Shown: positions 26,135-35,624 of the stretch, one piece after another
How the letters are laid out: each line of letters starts with the position of its first letter
Numbering within the stretch: position 1 is the first letter of the stretch
Assembly (NCBI GenBank): GCA_963826505.1
Contig: CAWGXG010000001.1
Coordinates: 354,406 to 418,405, forward strand
Direction of reading: 5' to 3'
DNA length: 64,000 nucleotides
DNA from: CAWGXG01 sp963826505
GTDB lineage: Bacteria; Chloroflexota; Anaerolineae; Aggregatilineales; Aggregatilineaceae
Program-made: the position numbers and the translations under genes
Notes under the pieces: model-generated
Seen by the model: the letters and a program-made list of their open reading frames with translations, nothing else
What the model was told of the DNA's origin: nothing
The model's database searches: none

Positions 26135-27129
26135 ATGAAGAGGGGTATTCGACTTCTAACAGGACCGGCGCTGGTCCTTCTTTTATCTGGCTGTTCAAAC
26201 CAACAAAACTTCCTCGACCCCGCCTCACCTACTTCTCAAAAAGAAGCCAATCTGACCTGGATCGTATTGGGCATGTCCCTGGTCGTGTTCCTGCTGGTGG
26301 AGGGACTGCTCGTTGTCAACATTCTGCGCTTTCGCCATAACGAGCATGTTCACGAGCTGTCCCGCTCCCGCGAAATCATGTTGGAGGTCATTTGGACGGG
26401 CATTCCGTTGATCCTGGTGACAATCCTGTTCTTCCTCACCGTGCGCACCATGAACGCCGTCTCCGCGCCTGAACCTGCTCAAAGTGACGTGAACGTGCAT
26501 GTGGTGGCGCACCTGTGGTGGTGGGAGTTCGAATATCCGGACCTGGGCATCGATACCGCCGACGAACTGCACATCCCGGTTAACACAAACGTCCAGATCA
26601 CGCTGGATTCGGCGGATGTCGTGCACAGTTTTTGGGTGCCCGCGTTGGCGGGCAAAACGGATGCGGTCCCCGGGGTGAGCAACAGCATGTGGCTGCACGG
26701 CGACCAGATCGGCATGTATGAGGGACAGTGCGCGGAATTCTGCGGGCTGAACCACGCGGCGATGCGCTTCAAGGTGTTCGTAGATTCGCCAAGACGATTT
26801 CGATGCCTGGGTCAACAACCAGCAGCAGCCCCCGCCCGATCCGCAAACCGATCTTGAGAAAACAGGTTACGACCTCGTGGCGCACGGCATGTGCGCGGGC
26901 TGCCATACCATCGGGGATCACCCGGCGCCGCAGCCGATCGGCCCCAATCTGACGCACCTTTATTCTCGTTCGTCCTTTGCGGGGGCCACGTATCGATCTC
27001 AACGACGCTAATTTGCGTCGGTGGATTCAGGATTCGGGCGCGATGAAACCCGGGAACCTGATGCAAGACATGCGCGTCAAGCCCGAGGATGTTGACGCGG
27101 TGATGGCCTATCTTTCGACGCTGAAATGA
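26135..27129 (+). CDS. coxB: Cytochrome c oxidase subunit II with cytochrome c domain (caa3), frameshifted
   Basis: Subunit II of a heme-copper oxidase. It starts with a lipoprotein signal ending LLLSGC, then two helices (about 45-65 and 85-105). The CuA domain has the electron-entry WWWEFEYPD and the CuA ligands HSFW and CAEFCGLNHAAM. After a frameshift at about 26788-26795 the frame continues DDFDAWVNNQQ and a cytochrome c domain with heme site CAGCH and a later Met (MKPGNLM). A second shift lies at about 26995-27003. Ending at 27129 the protein is about 330 residues, the normal caa3 form. Both shifts look like sequencing errors. Confidence 0.88.
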
Positions 27130-27141
27130 ACTAGGCAGGTT

Positions 27142-28796
27142 ATGACTACTCAACCACAGGTTCAAAGCGGCCCGCTGCCTCGCGCGCATGCGCTAGGCGA
27201 AAGCGGCGTGTTAAGCTGGCTGATGACGGTCGATCACAAGCGTATCGGGATCATGTACATCGTCTCGGCCTTCGTGTTTTTTGTGATCGGCGGCGCGCTC
27301 GCGCTGCTGATGCGCCTTCAGCTCGCCCAGCCCAACGGGAAAATTCTGGATAACGCCACCTACGACCAGGTCTTCACCATGCACGGCACGACCATGATCT
27401 TCCTGGTCGTGATGCCGCTCTCGGTCGGGCTGGCGAATTATATCGTTCCGCTGATGATCGGCGCGCGCGATATGGCGTTTCCCAAGGTGAACGCGCTGGG
27501 ATTCTGGCTGTTTGGCTTTGGGGCGCTATTTCTCTACAGCAGTTTTCTGTTCGGCGGCGCGCCGGACAAAGGTTGGTTCAGCTATGCGCCGATGACGGAG
27601 CTGCCCTATTCGCCGGGCAGCGGCATGGATTTCTGGGCGCTGTCGATCCTGGTGCTGACGGCGTCGACGACGGTTTCGTCGATCAACTTCATCGTCACGG
27701 TGGCCCAACTGCGCGCGCCGGGCATGACGTTGGAGCGCATCCCACTGTTTGCCTGGATGATGGTCGTGACGTCGGTGTTATCGGTTTTCGCGTTTCCTTC
27801 GCTGGCTGTGTCGGCGGGTTTGCTGTTGACCGACCGGCAGATAGGCACGCACTTTTTCGACGTGGCGAACGGGGGCAGCGCGCTGCTGTGGCAGCATCTG
27901 TTCTGGTTCTTCGGCCACCCGGAAGTGTATATCCTGATCCTGCCCGCCTTCGGGATCATCTCGGAGGTCGTGCCGGTGTTCTCCGGCAAGCCGCTGTTCG
28001 GCGCGAAGACGGTGATCCTGTCGGGCATGCTGATCGGCATCCTGGGCTTTACGGTCTGGGCGCACCACATGTTCGCGGTGGGCATGCCGGACGTGTCGAT
28101 GCTGTTCTTCTCGGCGGACAGCTTTCTGATCGGCGTGCCGACCGGCATCAAGATCTTCGCGTGGCTGGCGACCATGTGGGGCGGACAGACTGCGCCTCAA
28201 AACGCCGATGCTGTTCGCCATCGGGCATATTGCGCTGTTCACGATCGGCGGGCTGAGCGGAATCATGCAGGCCGTGATCCCGATTGACTGGCAGGTGACG
28301 GACAGCTATTTCATCGTCGCGCACCTGCATTACGTGCTGTTTGGCGGGGCGCTGTTCGGGCTGTTCGCCGGGTTTTATTACTGGTTCCCCAAGTTCAGCG
28401 GGCGCATGCTGGACGAACGGATCGGCAAGTGGCATTTCTGGACGATGTTCATCGGCATGAACGTGCTGTATTTCCCGATGCACATCCTGGGCCTTATGGG
28501 CATGCCGCGCCGCATCTACACCTACAGCCCCGGATTCGGGGTGGGGCGATCTGAATCTGCTGTCGTCGATCGGCGGCTTCGTCGTCGCGGTGTCGGTGCT
28601 GATTTTCCTGTACAACCTGGCGGTGTCGCTGCGCCAACCGGCCACCGCCGAAGACGATCCCTGGGATGCCAACACGTTGGAATGGGGCACCAGCTCGCCG
28701 CCTCCGGCCTACAATTTCGCCGAGATCCCGGAAGTCAGCAGCCCGCGCCCGCTGTGGGATCGGAAACATGAGGCACCAGCCGAGGAGCGCACGGTC
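27142..28796 (+). CDS. coxA: Cytochrome c oxidase subunit I (two frameshifts)
   Basis: Catalytic subunit with 12 or more helices. Heme and copper ligands are all present: FTMHGTTMIF (heme a), FFGHPEVY (CuB His and the His-Tyr link), WAHHMF (CuB His pair) and IVAHLHYV (hemes a3 and a). The D-channel entry and the K-channel PTGIKIFAW segment are visible. Frames change at about 28182-28188 (after MWGG) and 28538-28541 (after YSPGFG). The C-terminal PPPAYNFAEIP is normal, but no stop is found before subunit III, which continues in the same frame. The end given here is the base before the subunit III ATG. A true I-III fusion or a lost stop are both possible. Confidence 0.9.
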
Positions 28797-29366
28797 ATGA
28801 ACCCCAGCCTGCCCTCGCGCAGAAACCCGGATGACCTTGCGCGCACGACGCTGCTGGTGGTGCTCGCGTCCGAATCGACGCTGTTCAGCACGCTGCTGAT
28901 GGCTTACCTGTACCTGCGCACGGGCGCGGGTCAGGCGGCATTCGTCCAGGTGGCGGGGTCGGACTGGCTGATCGCCGCTGCCAACACGGGTGTGCTGCTG
29001 CTCAGCGCATGGGTGGTGGGGCAGGCGGCGACTGCCATCCGGAACGGGGACCGGCGCGGACTGGTCAGCCGGTTGGTGATCAGGCTGGCGCTGGGACTGG
29101 TCTTCGTGGGCGGGCAGGTCTTCGAGTTCAACCGGTCAGGTATGGCGCCCGACGATCCGGCTTTTGGCGGCGTGTATTTCGCGCTAATGGGCTTTCACGC
29201 ACTGCACGTGTTGGCGGGTATCGTAATCCTGAGTGTGAACGCGGCCCGCGCCTGGCTGGGTGATTTCACGGCGCGGCGGCACACGGCGGTGAAAGCCGGG
29301 GCGTGGTTCTGGTATTACGTCACGGGCGTGTGGGTCGTGCTGTTCGTGGGGCTGTACCTCCTATGA
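28797..29366 (+). CDS. coxC: Cytochrome c oxidase subunit III (first copy)
   Basis: A 189-residue membrane protein of five helices: LLVVLASESTLFSTLLMAYLY, ANTGVLLLSAWVV, GFHALHVLAGIVI and FWYYVTGVWVVLFVGLYLL are standard subunit III segments. ATG 28797 has GAGGAG about 9 bases upstream, which favours a separate start even though the frame is open from subunit I. Its stop overlaps the ctaG start (ATGA). A second subunit-III-like gene lies 1 kb downstream. Confidence 0.85.
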   Translation: MNPSLPSRRNPDDLARTTLLVVLASESTLFSTLLMAYLYLRTGAGQAAFVQVAGSDWLIAAANTGVLLLSAWVVGQAATAIRNGDRRGLVSRLVIRLALGLVFVGGQVFEFNRSGMAPDDPAFGGVYFALMGFHALHVLAGIVILSVNAARAWLGDFTARRHTAVKAGAWFWYYVTGVWVVLFVGLYLL

Positions 29367-30196
29367 TCATACTCGCACACACGGATGTGGCGCTCAGTTG
29401 GGAATGGGCGCCCAGCATTCTGATCGGGTTGGCGCTGCTGACGGTTGGCTATGCGCTGGCGGTGGGTCCGCTGCGCCGCCGCTACGCGTGGGGGCCGCCG
29501 GTCGAAGGCTGGCGACAGGCCGCGTTTCATCTGGGTACCCTGGCCGTATTTATCGCGCTGGTCAGCCCGCTCGATGGGTTGGGCGACGAATATCTGTTCA
29601 GCGCGCACATGAGCCAGCACATGCTGCTGATGTTTGTCGGACCGCCCTTGTGGCTGCTGGGCACGCCCGCCTGGCTGGTCGACCGGTTGGTAATGCCGGA
29701 GCGCGCGCGGCGCGTGCTCGGGTTGGCGATTCAACCGGTGGCCGCCTTTGTGGTGTTCAACGTCACGATGTGGCTGTGGCACTGGCCGCGCTTCTACGAT
29801 CTGGCGCTGGAATACGAGAACCTGCATATCATGGAGCACTTGATGTTCATGGCTGCGGCGGTGATCGGCTGGTGGCCGGTCGTGGGCGCGTGGCACGGTG
29901 CGAACGTACCCATCTCCAATTTGGCGCGCGTGTTGTATCTGCTGCCGATGATTGGCGCGTGCAGCGCCCTGGCGGCCCTGATCACGCTCTCGCCGGACGT
30001 GCTGTACCCCTTTTATGCTGCACACTCACAGCCGTGGGGATTTACACCGCAGATCGATCAGCAGGTCGGCGGGCTGGTCATGTGGTTGGGAGGCGATATG
30101 ATTTTTATGACGGCGTTCATCTTCGTGATGAGGCGCGTGCTTACACCATCGTCCACATTGGCGGCTGAGCTGCTGCCGGGGGAGCGTGTGCCATGA
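29363..30196 (+). CDS. ctaG: CtaG-type oxidase assembly protein (caa3_CtaG family)
   Basis: A 277-residue protein with about seven helices. HMSQHMLLMFVGPPLWLLG, WHWPRFYDLAL and HIMEHLMFMAAAVIGWWP carry the His and Met residues of the caa3-type CtaG family, which is thought to help copper insertion into subunit I. The start ATG 29363 overlaps the previous stop and the end overlaps the next gene by 4 bases, so the genes are translationally coupled. Confidence 0.88.
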   Translation: MIILAHTDVALSWEWAPSILIGLALLTVGYALAVGPLRRRYAWGPPVEGWRQAAFHLGTLAVFIALVSPLDGLGDEYLFSAHMSQHMLLMFVGPPLWLLGTPAWLVDRLVMPERARRVLGLAIQPVAAFVVFNVTMWLWHWPRFYDLALEYENLHIMEHLMFMAAAVIGWWPVVGAWHGANVPISNLARVLYLLPMIGACSALAALITLSPDVLYPFYAAHSQPWGFTPQIDQQVGGLVMWLGGDMIFMTAFIFVMRRVLTPSSTLAAELLPGERVP

Positions 30197-30417
30197 GCGC
30201 GCATCCTCCCGAACCCTCAGACATTCACCTGCCGGGGCCGAGCTTCTGGCCGATCGTGATGGCGGCAGGTGTCATGCTGATCGCGGCGGGCGTGCTGTTG
30301 ACGCCGGTGATCAGCGGGTTGGGCCTGGTTGTGGTCCTGACATCGGTCGGCGGGTGGACGCAGGAAAACCGCCTGGAGGCTCCGTCCGACGCGGAGGAGG
30401 ATGAAGAGCATGTCTGA
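30193..30417 (+). CDS. Small membrane protein of the oxidase operon
   Basis: A 74-residue protein with one long or two short hydrophobic helices (about 18-54) and an acidic tail (DAEEDEEHV). It overlaps ctaG at its start and the next subunit gene at its end. Its size and place suggest a small accessory subunit such as those of the CoxF/subunit-IV kind. The sequence alone is not diagnostic. Confidence 0.7.
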   Translation: MSAHPPEPSDIHLPGPSFWPIVMAAGVMLIAAGVLLTPVISGLGLVVVLTSVGGWTQENRLEAPSDAEEDEEHV

Positions 30418-30987
30418 AACCGGGCTGAGGATGGTGCCGCACCGCCAAACGGATAAGCTGGGCGTCTGGATTTTTCTGGGGGGCGAGGCTGTCCTGTTCA
30501 GCAGTCTGATCCTGGTCTATGGCTTCTTCCGAATCCGCTACGCCTCCTCCTATTCAGCCTTCAGGGATCACCTGAGCATCCCCCTGGTAGGGCTCAACAC
30601 GTTTATTTTGGTTCTGAGCAGTTTTCTGGTGGTGCGCGCGCTGGAAGCGGCACGGCAGGGCGAGCGCAGGCAGTTGATTTACCGCCTGCTGGGAGTGTTG
30701 GTCTTAGGCGCGCTCTTTGTCAGCGGGCAGGCGATCGAGTGGTCGGAACTGTTCGACGCGGGGATCACCGCCAGCAGCCTGTTCGGGTCGCCGTTTTTCA
30801 CTGTCACGGGCATTCACGGCACGCACGTCATGATCGGCCTGACCTGGGATGCCTTCGTGATCGTGCAGGCGCTCAACGGTGCCTATTCCGAGCCGGGAGT
30901 CGCACGGGGTGGAAGTGTTCGGCCTGTACTGGCATTTCGTCGATATTGTATGGATCGTGCTCTTCAGCCTGATCTATCTATTCTAGG
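30410..30987 (+). CDS. Cytochrome c oxidase subunit III (second copy), frameshifted
   Basis: A second subunit III of about 192 residues. LGVWIFLGGEAVLFSSLILVY and GIHGTHVMIGL are clear family motifs. After a shift at about 30906-30916 the final helix reads FGLYWHFVDIVWIVLFSLIYLF, the hallmark C-terminus of subunit III. ATG 30410 is chosen over 30401 because AGGAGG ends at 30400, 9 bases away from it. It is closer to canonical bacterial subunit III than the first copy. One of the two may serve as an extra or alternative subunit. Confidence 0.82.
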
Positions 30988-30999
30988 GAGGGGCACACG

Positions 31000-31933
31000 A
31001 TGGATCAAACCCTGGCAATCACTTTGTGGGTGATGAGCGGCGCGGCGGTGGGTGGCATCGTGACGCCGCTGGTCGTGCAGCGCAAACCACTGAACAACTG
31101 GGCGGCCATGTTGACCGGTATTGTCGTGGGCATGGTGGGCAACGTGATCGCGTTGGTGCCGATGTGGCTGCTGCTTTCGCAGGGTCTGCCAGATAGCCCT
31201 GGTCAACTGTCGTGGCAGAGCGACACGGCCGATCTGGCTGACAGTGCGGGCCCCGACCTCGCTGTCGCTGCCCGACCTGAGTCCGCTGCGGGCCAGGGCG
31301 GCACAGTGGATGGCGCAGCCGTCGCCGTATATGGTCGTATTCCTGATCCTGGCGCTGTTCACGGTGATGGAAGCCGGTATCTCTTACCTGCCCGATCTGC
31401 CCGAGGGCGTTCGGATCGGCGTGCTGGGCTTTCTGGCCGCGACCAAAGCCTCGCTGGTGCTGCTATATTTCATGCATCTGAAATCGGACTACCGCATCTT
31501 CACCCTACCGTTGACGCTGGGGCTGGTCCTGGTGATCCCGCTTATTCTGATCGTCGGCCTGACGACCGGCGAAGCGAGTCCGCCGCCATCCGGCAACGGA
31601 CCACCACCTGCCGCGGGTGTGGGCGAGAGCGGTCAGGTCGGTCAGGACGAGCTGATCTCGGACGGCAAGCAGTTGTTCGAGGACAACTGCGCGATGTGTC
31701 ACGGCGCTGAGTCCGGTATGGGGCCGGCCTTCGACGGCATGGCGTCCCGTGCGGCGAGCCGCGTCAGCGGGCAGACCGCCCAGCAGTATATTCACCAGTC
31801 GATTGTGAACCCCAGCGCCTTTGTGGTGCCGGGTTACTCGAACATGATGCCCGAGAATTTCGGCCAAACGCTGGACGCCGAGCAGATCAATTCCCTGGTG
31901 GACTACATCATGGCGGAATCCGGCAGCGGCTAG
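31000..31933 (+). CDS. Subunit IV-like membrane protein with C-terminal cytochrome c domain (frameshifted)
   Basis: The first frame gives two helices (about residues 5-60: GAAVGGIVTPLVV, MLTGIVVGMVGNVIALVPMWLLL). After a shift near 31235-31245 a second frame gives the subunit-IV pattern VFLILALFTVMEAGISYLPDL, FLAATKASLVLLYFMHLKSDYR and a third helix. A Pro-rich linker follows, then a cytochrome c domain with heme site CAMCHG and a distal Met (NMMPENFG). It may instead be two genes whose boundary was lost by the indel. A cytochrome c tail on a small subunit, in addition to the one on subunit II, is unusual. Confidence 0.7.
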
Positions 31934-31971
31934 CGGGCCGGACGCCCCGACCATGACTCCGCAAATGCGAA

Positions 31972-32008
31972 CCGCCCGTGCTGCAACCTGCCGGGCGGAT
32001 TTCATTTT
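31972..32008 (+). terminator. Rho-independent terminator of the cox operon
   Basis: Stem CCGCCCG/CGGGCGG with a 13-base loop and a trailing ATTTCATTTT, 38 bases after the last cox stop. Confidence 0.7.
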
Positions 32009-32116
32009 CGGGGAAGAAGCTACACTGGGTAGGACGCACAGAGCGTATTCACAAAACGTCTTTCGTCCTCCTTGCTTGTCACGCCCCACCCCCTGCTTCT
32101 GACTCGACACGAGTGG

Positions 32117-32146
32117 TTGTCCAGGTTCTGACTTTATCACTATAAT
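32117..32146 (+). promoter_or_regulatory. Promoter of the deoC operon
   Basis: TTGTCC at 32117-32122 and a perfect TATAAT at 32141-32146 with an 18-base spacer, about 36 bases before the deoC start. The rest of 32009-32181 shows nothing else. Confidence 0.6.
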
Positions 32147-32181
32147 TAACAACAAAATATCCGTGTAATGTATCGATTGGC

Positions 32182-33147
32182 ATGCTTGCGATGACAGCTA
32201 TTGAACGCAATCAACCCGCTCCTTTTGACCTCGGTTATGTCTTGGACACCCGCGTGAATCCGAGTGCCAGCGAGCGGCGCGCGGCTACACTCGGCCAGCG
32301 GCGCTCCATCAAGAAGAACTGGCAGGCCGCCTGGCTGCTGCGCGCGGTGACCTGTATCGATCTCACCACGCTGGCCGGCGACGACACGCCCGGCAACGTA
32401 CAGCGGCTGGCCGCCAAAGCGCGCCAACCCGTCCGGCAGGATATTCTGGACGCGCTGGGCGTGGGCGAAAGTGGTATCACCACGGCGGCGGTATGCGTGT
32501 ATCACGCGCGCGTGGCGGACGCGGTCGCGGCACTGCGCGGCACGTCGATCCCTGTGGCGGCGGTCTCGACAGGGTTCCCCGCCGGGCAGAGTCCCTACCA
32601 ACAGCGCATCGCCGAAATTCGCGAGTCTGTCGCGGCGGGTGCTGGCGAGATCGACATTGTGATCTCGCGCGAGCACGTCTTGCGCGGCAACTGGCGGGCG
32701 CTCTATGACGAGGTGTGCGAGATGCGCCAGATGTGCGGCGACGCCCACATGAAGACCATCCTCGCCACGGGCGACCTGGGTCCGCTGTGGAACGTCGCGA
32801 TGGCCAGCAAGGTGTGCATGATGGCCGGGGCGGACTTCATCAAAACCTCGACCGGCAAAGAATCGGTGAATGCCACGCTGCCGGTCGGCCTGACCATGAC
32901 GCGCGCCATTCGCGACTACTACCAGCGTACGGGATACACCATCGGATTCAAACCCGCCGGGGGCATTCGCACGGCCAAGCAGGCCCTCGAATGGCTGATC
33001 CTGATCAAAGAAGAGTTGGGCGATACGTGGCTCGATCCGTCTCTGTTCCGGATCGGAGCCAGCAGCTTGTTAGGTGATATCGAGCGCCAGTTATCCCATC
33101 ACGTTACGGGCCATTATGCCGCTCAGCACCACATGCCGATGGCCTAA
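32182..33147 (+). CDS. deoC: Deoxyribose-phosphate aldolase
   Basis: A 321-residue class I aldolase that splits 2-deoxyribose-5-phosphate into acetaldehyde and glyceraldehyde-3-phosphate. The catalytic Lys is in ADFIKTSTGKESVN, the second active-site Lys in GFKPAGGIRTAKQA, and the acid Asp region in TCIDLTTLAGDDT. It is about 60 residues longer than the E. coli enzyme because of an N-terminal extension, as in actinobacterial homologues. No clear ribosome site is seen; ATG 32191 is an alternative start. The aldehyde dehydrogenase 15 bases downstream would remove the acetaldehyde. Confidence 0.93.
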   Translation: MLAMTAIERNQPAPFDLGYVLDTRVNPSASERRAATLGQRRSIKKNWQAAWLLRAVTCIDLTTLAGDDTPGNVQRLAAKARQPVRQDILDALGVGESGITTAAVCVYHARVADAVAALRGTSIPVAAVSTGFPAGQSPYQQRIAEIRESVAAGAGEIDIVISREHVLRGNWRALYDEVCEMRQMCGDAHMKTILATGDLGPLWNVAMASKVCMMAGADFIKTSTGKESVNATLPVGLTMTRAIRDYYQRTGYTIGFKPAGGIRTAKQALEWLILIKEELGDTWLDPSLFRIGASSLLGDIERQLSHHVTGHYAAQHHMPMA

Positions 33148-33162
33148 AAAGGAGATTCAGAC

Positions 33163-35607
33163 GTGAGTGTCGCCGATTTGCTTAACACCCTGGAGTATGG
33201 TCCGGCTCCCGAAGCGCCGGATACCGCGTTAGCGTGGCTGGAAAGCCACCAGCGCCAGTTCGATCTATTCGTCAATAACCAGTGGCGCGCGCCCGAAAAC
33301 GACGCCTACATGGACGTGCATAACCCGGCCACCGGGCAGAAGCTCGCCCGGGTGGCGTCGGCAGGCGCAGCGGATGTTGACGCCGCCGTCGCGGCGGCGC
33401 GTCAGGCGTTCGAAACCTGGAGCCAGACCAGCGGCCACGCCCGCGCCCGCCATCTGTACGCGCTGGCACGCAATCTTCAAAAACATGCGCGTCTGTTTGC
33501 CGTGCTGGAGTCGATGGACAACGGCAAACCCATTCGCGAATCGCGCGACATCGATATTCCGCTGGTCGTGCGCCACTTCTATCACCACGCGGGCTGGGCG
33601 CAGCTCATGCCAAGCGCGCTGGCCGAGTACCAGCCGTTGGGCGTGGTCGGGCAGATCATCCCCTGGAATTTCCCATTGTTGATGCTGGCCTGGAAGATTG
33701 CTCCCGCGCTGGCGATGGGCAACACGGTCGTACTCAAACCCGCGCCCTACACGCCGCTGACCGCGCTGCTATTCGCGGAGGTGGTCGCCGAGGCTGGGCT
33801 GCCGCCTGGAGTCGTTAATATCGTGACGGGCGGCGATGAAAGCGGGGCGCTGATCGTGGCGCATCCCGACATCGACAAGATCGCGTTCACCGGTTCCACG
33901 TCGGTGGGCCGCATCTTGCGGCGGGTGACAGCGGGCACCGGCAAGCGGCTGTCGCTCGAATTGGGCGGAAAATCGCCGTTTGTGGTGTTCGACGATGCCG
34001 ATCAGGACGGTGCGGTCGAAGGGCTGGTGGATGCTATCTGGTTCAACCAGGGGCAGGTCTGCTGCGCGGGATCGCGTTTGCTCGTGCAGGAGAGTATCGC
34101 GGAGGGCTTCCTGGAGAAAGTGCGCCGCCGGATGGCCCTGTTGCGGACCGGCGATTCCCTGGATAAAGGCATCGACCTGGGCGCGGTAGTCGATCCGGTG
34201 CAATACGCGACGATCGATCGCTGGGTCAAGCGCGGCGTGGAAGAAGGCGCGGATATCTTCCAACCGGACGGTCCGCTGCCAGGGCAAGGCTGTTTCTACC
34301 CGCCCACGCTGCTCAGCAATGTCAACCCGGCCTCTATCGTCGCGCAAGAGGAGATTTTCGGGCCGGTGCTGGTGGCGATGTCCTTCCGCACGCCTGCCGA
34401 AGCGATCCAGCTCGCGAACAATACGCGCTATGGGTTGGCAGCGAGCGTGTGGAGCGAAAATATCAATCTGGCGTTGGAAGTGGCGCATAAGATCAAAGCG
34501 GGCAGCATCTGGGTCAATTCCACCAACCTGTTTGACGCGGCCTCCGGCTTCGGCGGTTATCGCGAAAGCGGCTACGGGCGCGAGGGTGGTCGAGAGGGGC
34601 TGATGGAATATGTACGCCCGGTGTGGCAGTCTCGACCGCGTCCCAAGCTGGCGGTCGATCCCCAGAAGGGGCTCGACGCGCTCAAGAGCATGATACGGGA
34701 TGATCTGCGGCCCAGTTATCCGCTGCCGCTCAATTCACACACGTCTGGCACCGGGCTGCCCCCGCTGGATCGCACCGCCAAGCTGTATATCGCGGGCAAG
34801 CAGAAACGCCCGGATGGCAATTACAGCCGCCCGATCCTCGATCCGGACGGGCACGAGATTGGGCAGGTGGGCGAGGGGAATCGCAAGGATATTCGCGACG
34901 CGGTGGAAGCGGCGCACCGCGCTAAAGGCTGGGCGGATCGCTCGCCCTACAACCGCGCGCAAATTCTGTATTACATCGCCGAGAATCTGGCGATCCGGTC
35001 CGGTGAGTTTGCGCAGCGCCTGCGCGCCATGACCGGCTGTACCCTGAAAGCGGGTCAGCAAGAGGTGGATCTGTCCGTCGATCGCCTGTTCACGTACGCG
35101 GCCTGGGCCGATAAATATGGCGGGACGGTGCAGGAAACCCCGTTACGCGGCGTGGTCGTGGCGGTGCATGATTACGTGGGCGTGATCGGCATCGCGTGCC
35201 CGGACGAGTCCCCGCTCTTGGCGTTCGTATCGCTGGTCGCGCCTGCCATCGCCCGGGGCAACACCGTGATCGTCATCCCCTCTGAAGTCTACCCGCTGTG
35301 CGCAACGGATTTCTACCAGATTCTCGAAACGTCCGACCTGCCGCCGGGCGTGGTGAATATTGTGACGGGGTCGCGCGACACGCTGACCAAAACGCTGGTC
35401 GAGCACGAAGATGTTGATGCCCTGTGGTATTTTGGGAGTGCCGAAGGCAGCGCCATGGTGGAGCTGCTGTCGGTGTCCAACCTGAAACGCACCTGGGTCA
35501 ACTATGGCGAGCCGCTTGATTGGTCCGATCCCGCCCAGGGGGCCGGCGAAAAATCGCTGCATGAGTCGGTCCAGGTCAAGAACATCTGGATTCCAACCGG
35601 CGTGTGA
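33163..35607 (+). CDS. Double-domain aldehyde dehydrogenase (ALDH16-like)
   Basis: An 814-residue protein made of two ALDH units. Domain 1 (about 25-500) is a complete enzyme: IIPWNFPLLMLAWKIAPAL, FTGSTSVGR, Glu in LELGGKSPF, catalytic Cys in NQGQVCCAGSR and EEIFGPVL. Domain 2 (about 540-810) keeps the NAD-fold pattern (VIGIACPDESPLLAF, LPPGVVNIVTGSRDT) but shows no catalytic Cys motif, as in the ALDH16 family. AAGGAG precedes the GTG start. It follows deoC, and its likely job is oxidising the acetaldehyde from deoxyribose breakdown. Confidence 0.9.
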   Translation: MSVADLLNTLEYGPAPEAPDTALAWLESHQRQFDLFVNNQWRAPENDAYMDVHNPATGQKLARVASAGAADVDAAVAAARQAFETWSQTSGHARARHLYALARNLQKHARLFAVLESMDNGKPIRESRDIDIPLVVRHFYHHAGWAQLMPSALAEYQPLGVVGQIIPWNFPLLMLAWKIAPALAMGNTVVLKPAPYTPLTALLFAEVVAEAGLPPGVVNIVTGGDESGALIVAHPDIDKIAFTGSTSVGRILRRVTAGTGKRLSLELGGKSPFVVFDDADQDGAVEGLVDAIWFNQGQVCCAGSRLLVQESIAEGFLEKVRRRMALLRTGDSLDKGIDLGAVVDPVQYATIDRWVKRGVEEGADIFQPDGPLPGQGCFYPPTLLSNVNPASIVAQEEIFGPVLVAMSFRTPAEAIQLANNTRYGLAASVWSENINLALEVAHKIKAGSIWVNSTNLFDAASGFGGYRESGYGREGGREGLMEYVRPVWQSRPRPKLAVDPQKGLDALKSMIRDDLRPSYPLPLNSHTSGTGLPPLDRTAKLYIAGKQKRPDGNYSRPILDPDGHEIGQVGEGNRKDIRDAVEAAHRAKGWADRSPYNRAQILYYIAENLAIRSGEFAQRLRAMTGCTLKAGQQEVDLSVDRLFTYAAWADKYGGTVQETPLRGVVVAVHDYVGVIGIACPDESPLLAFVSLVAPAIARGNTVIVIPSEVYPLCATDFYQILETSDLPPGVVNIVTGSRDTLTKTLVEHEDVDALWYFGSAEGSAMVELLSVSNLKRTWVNYGEPLDWSDPAQGAGEKSLHESVQVKNIWIPTGV

Positions 35608-35624
35608 GCCTGAGGAGCGTGGGA

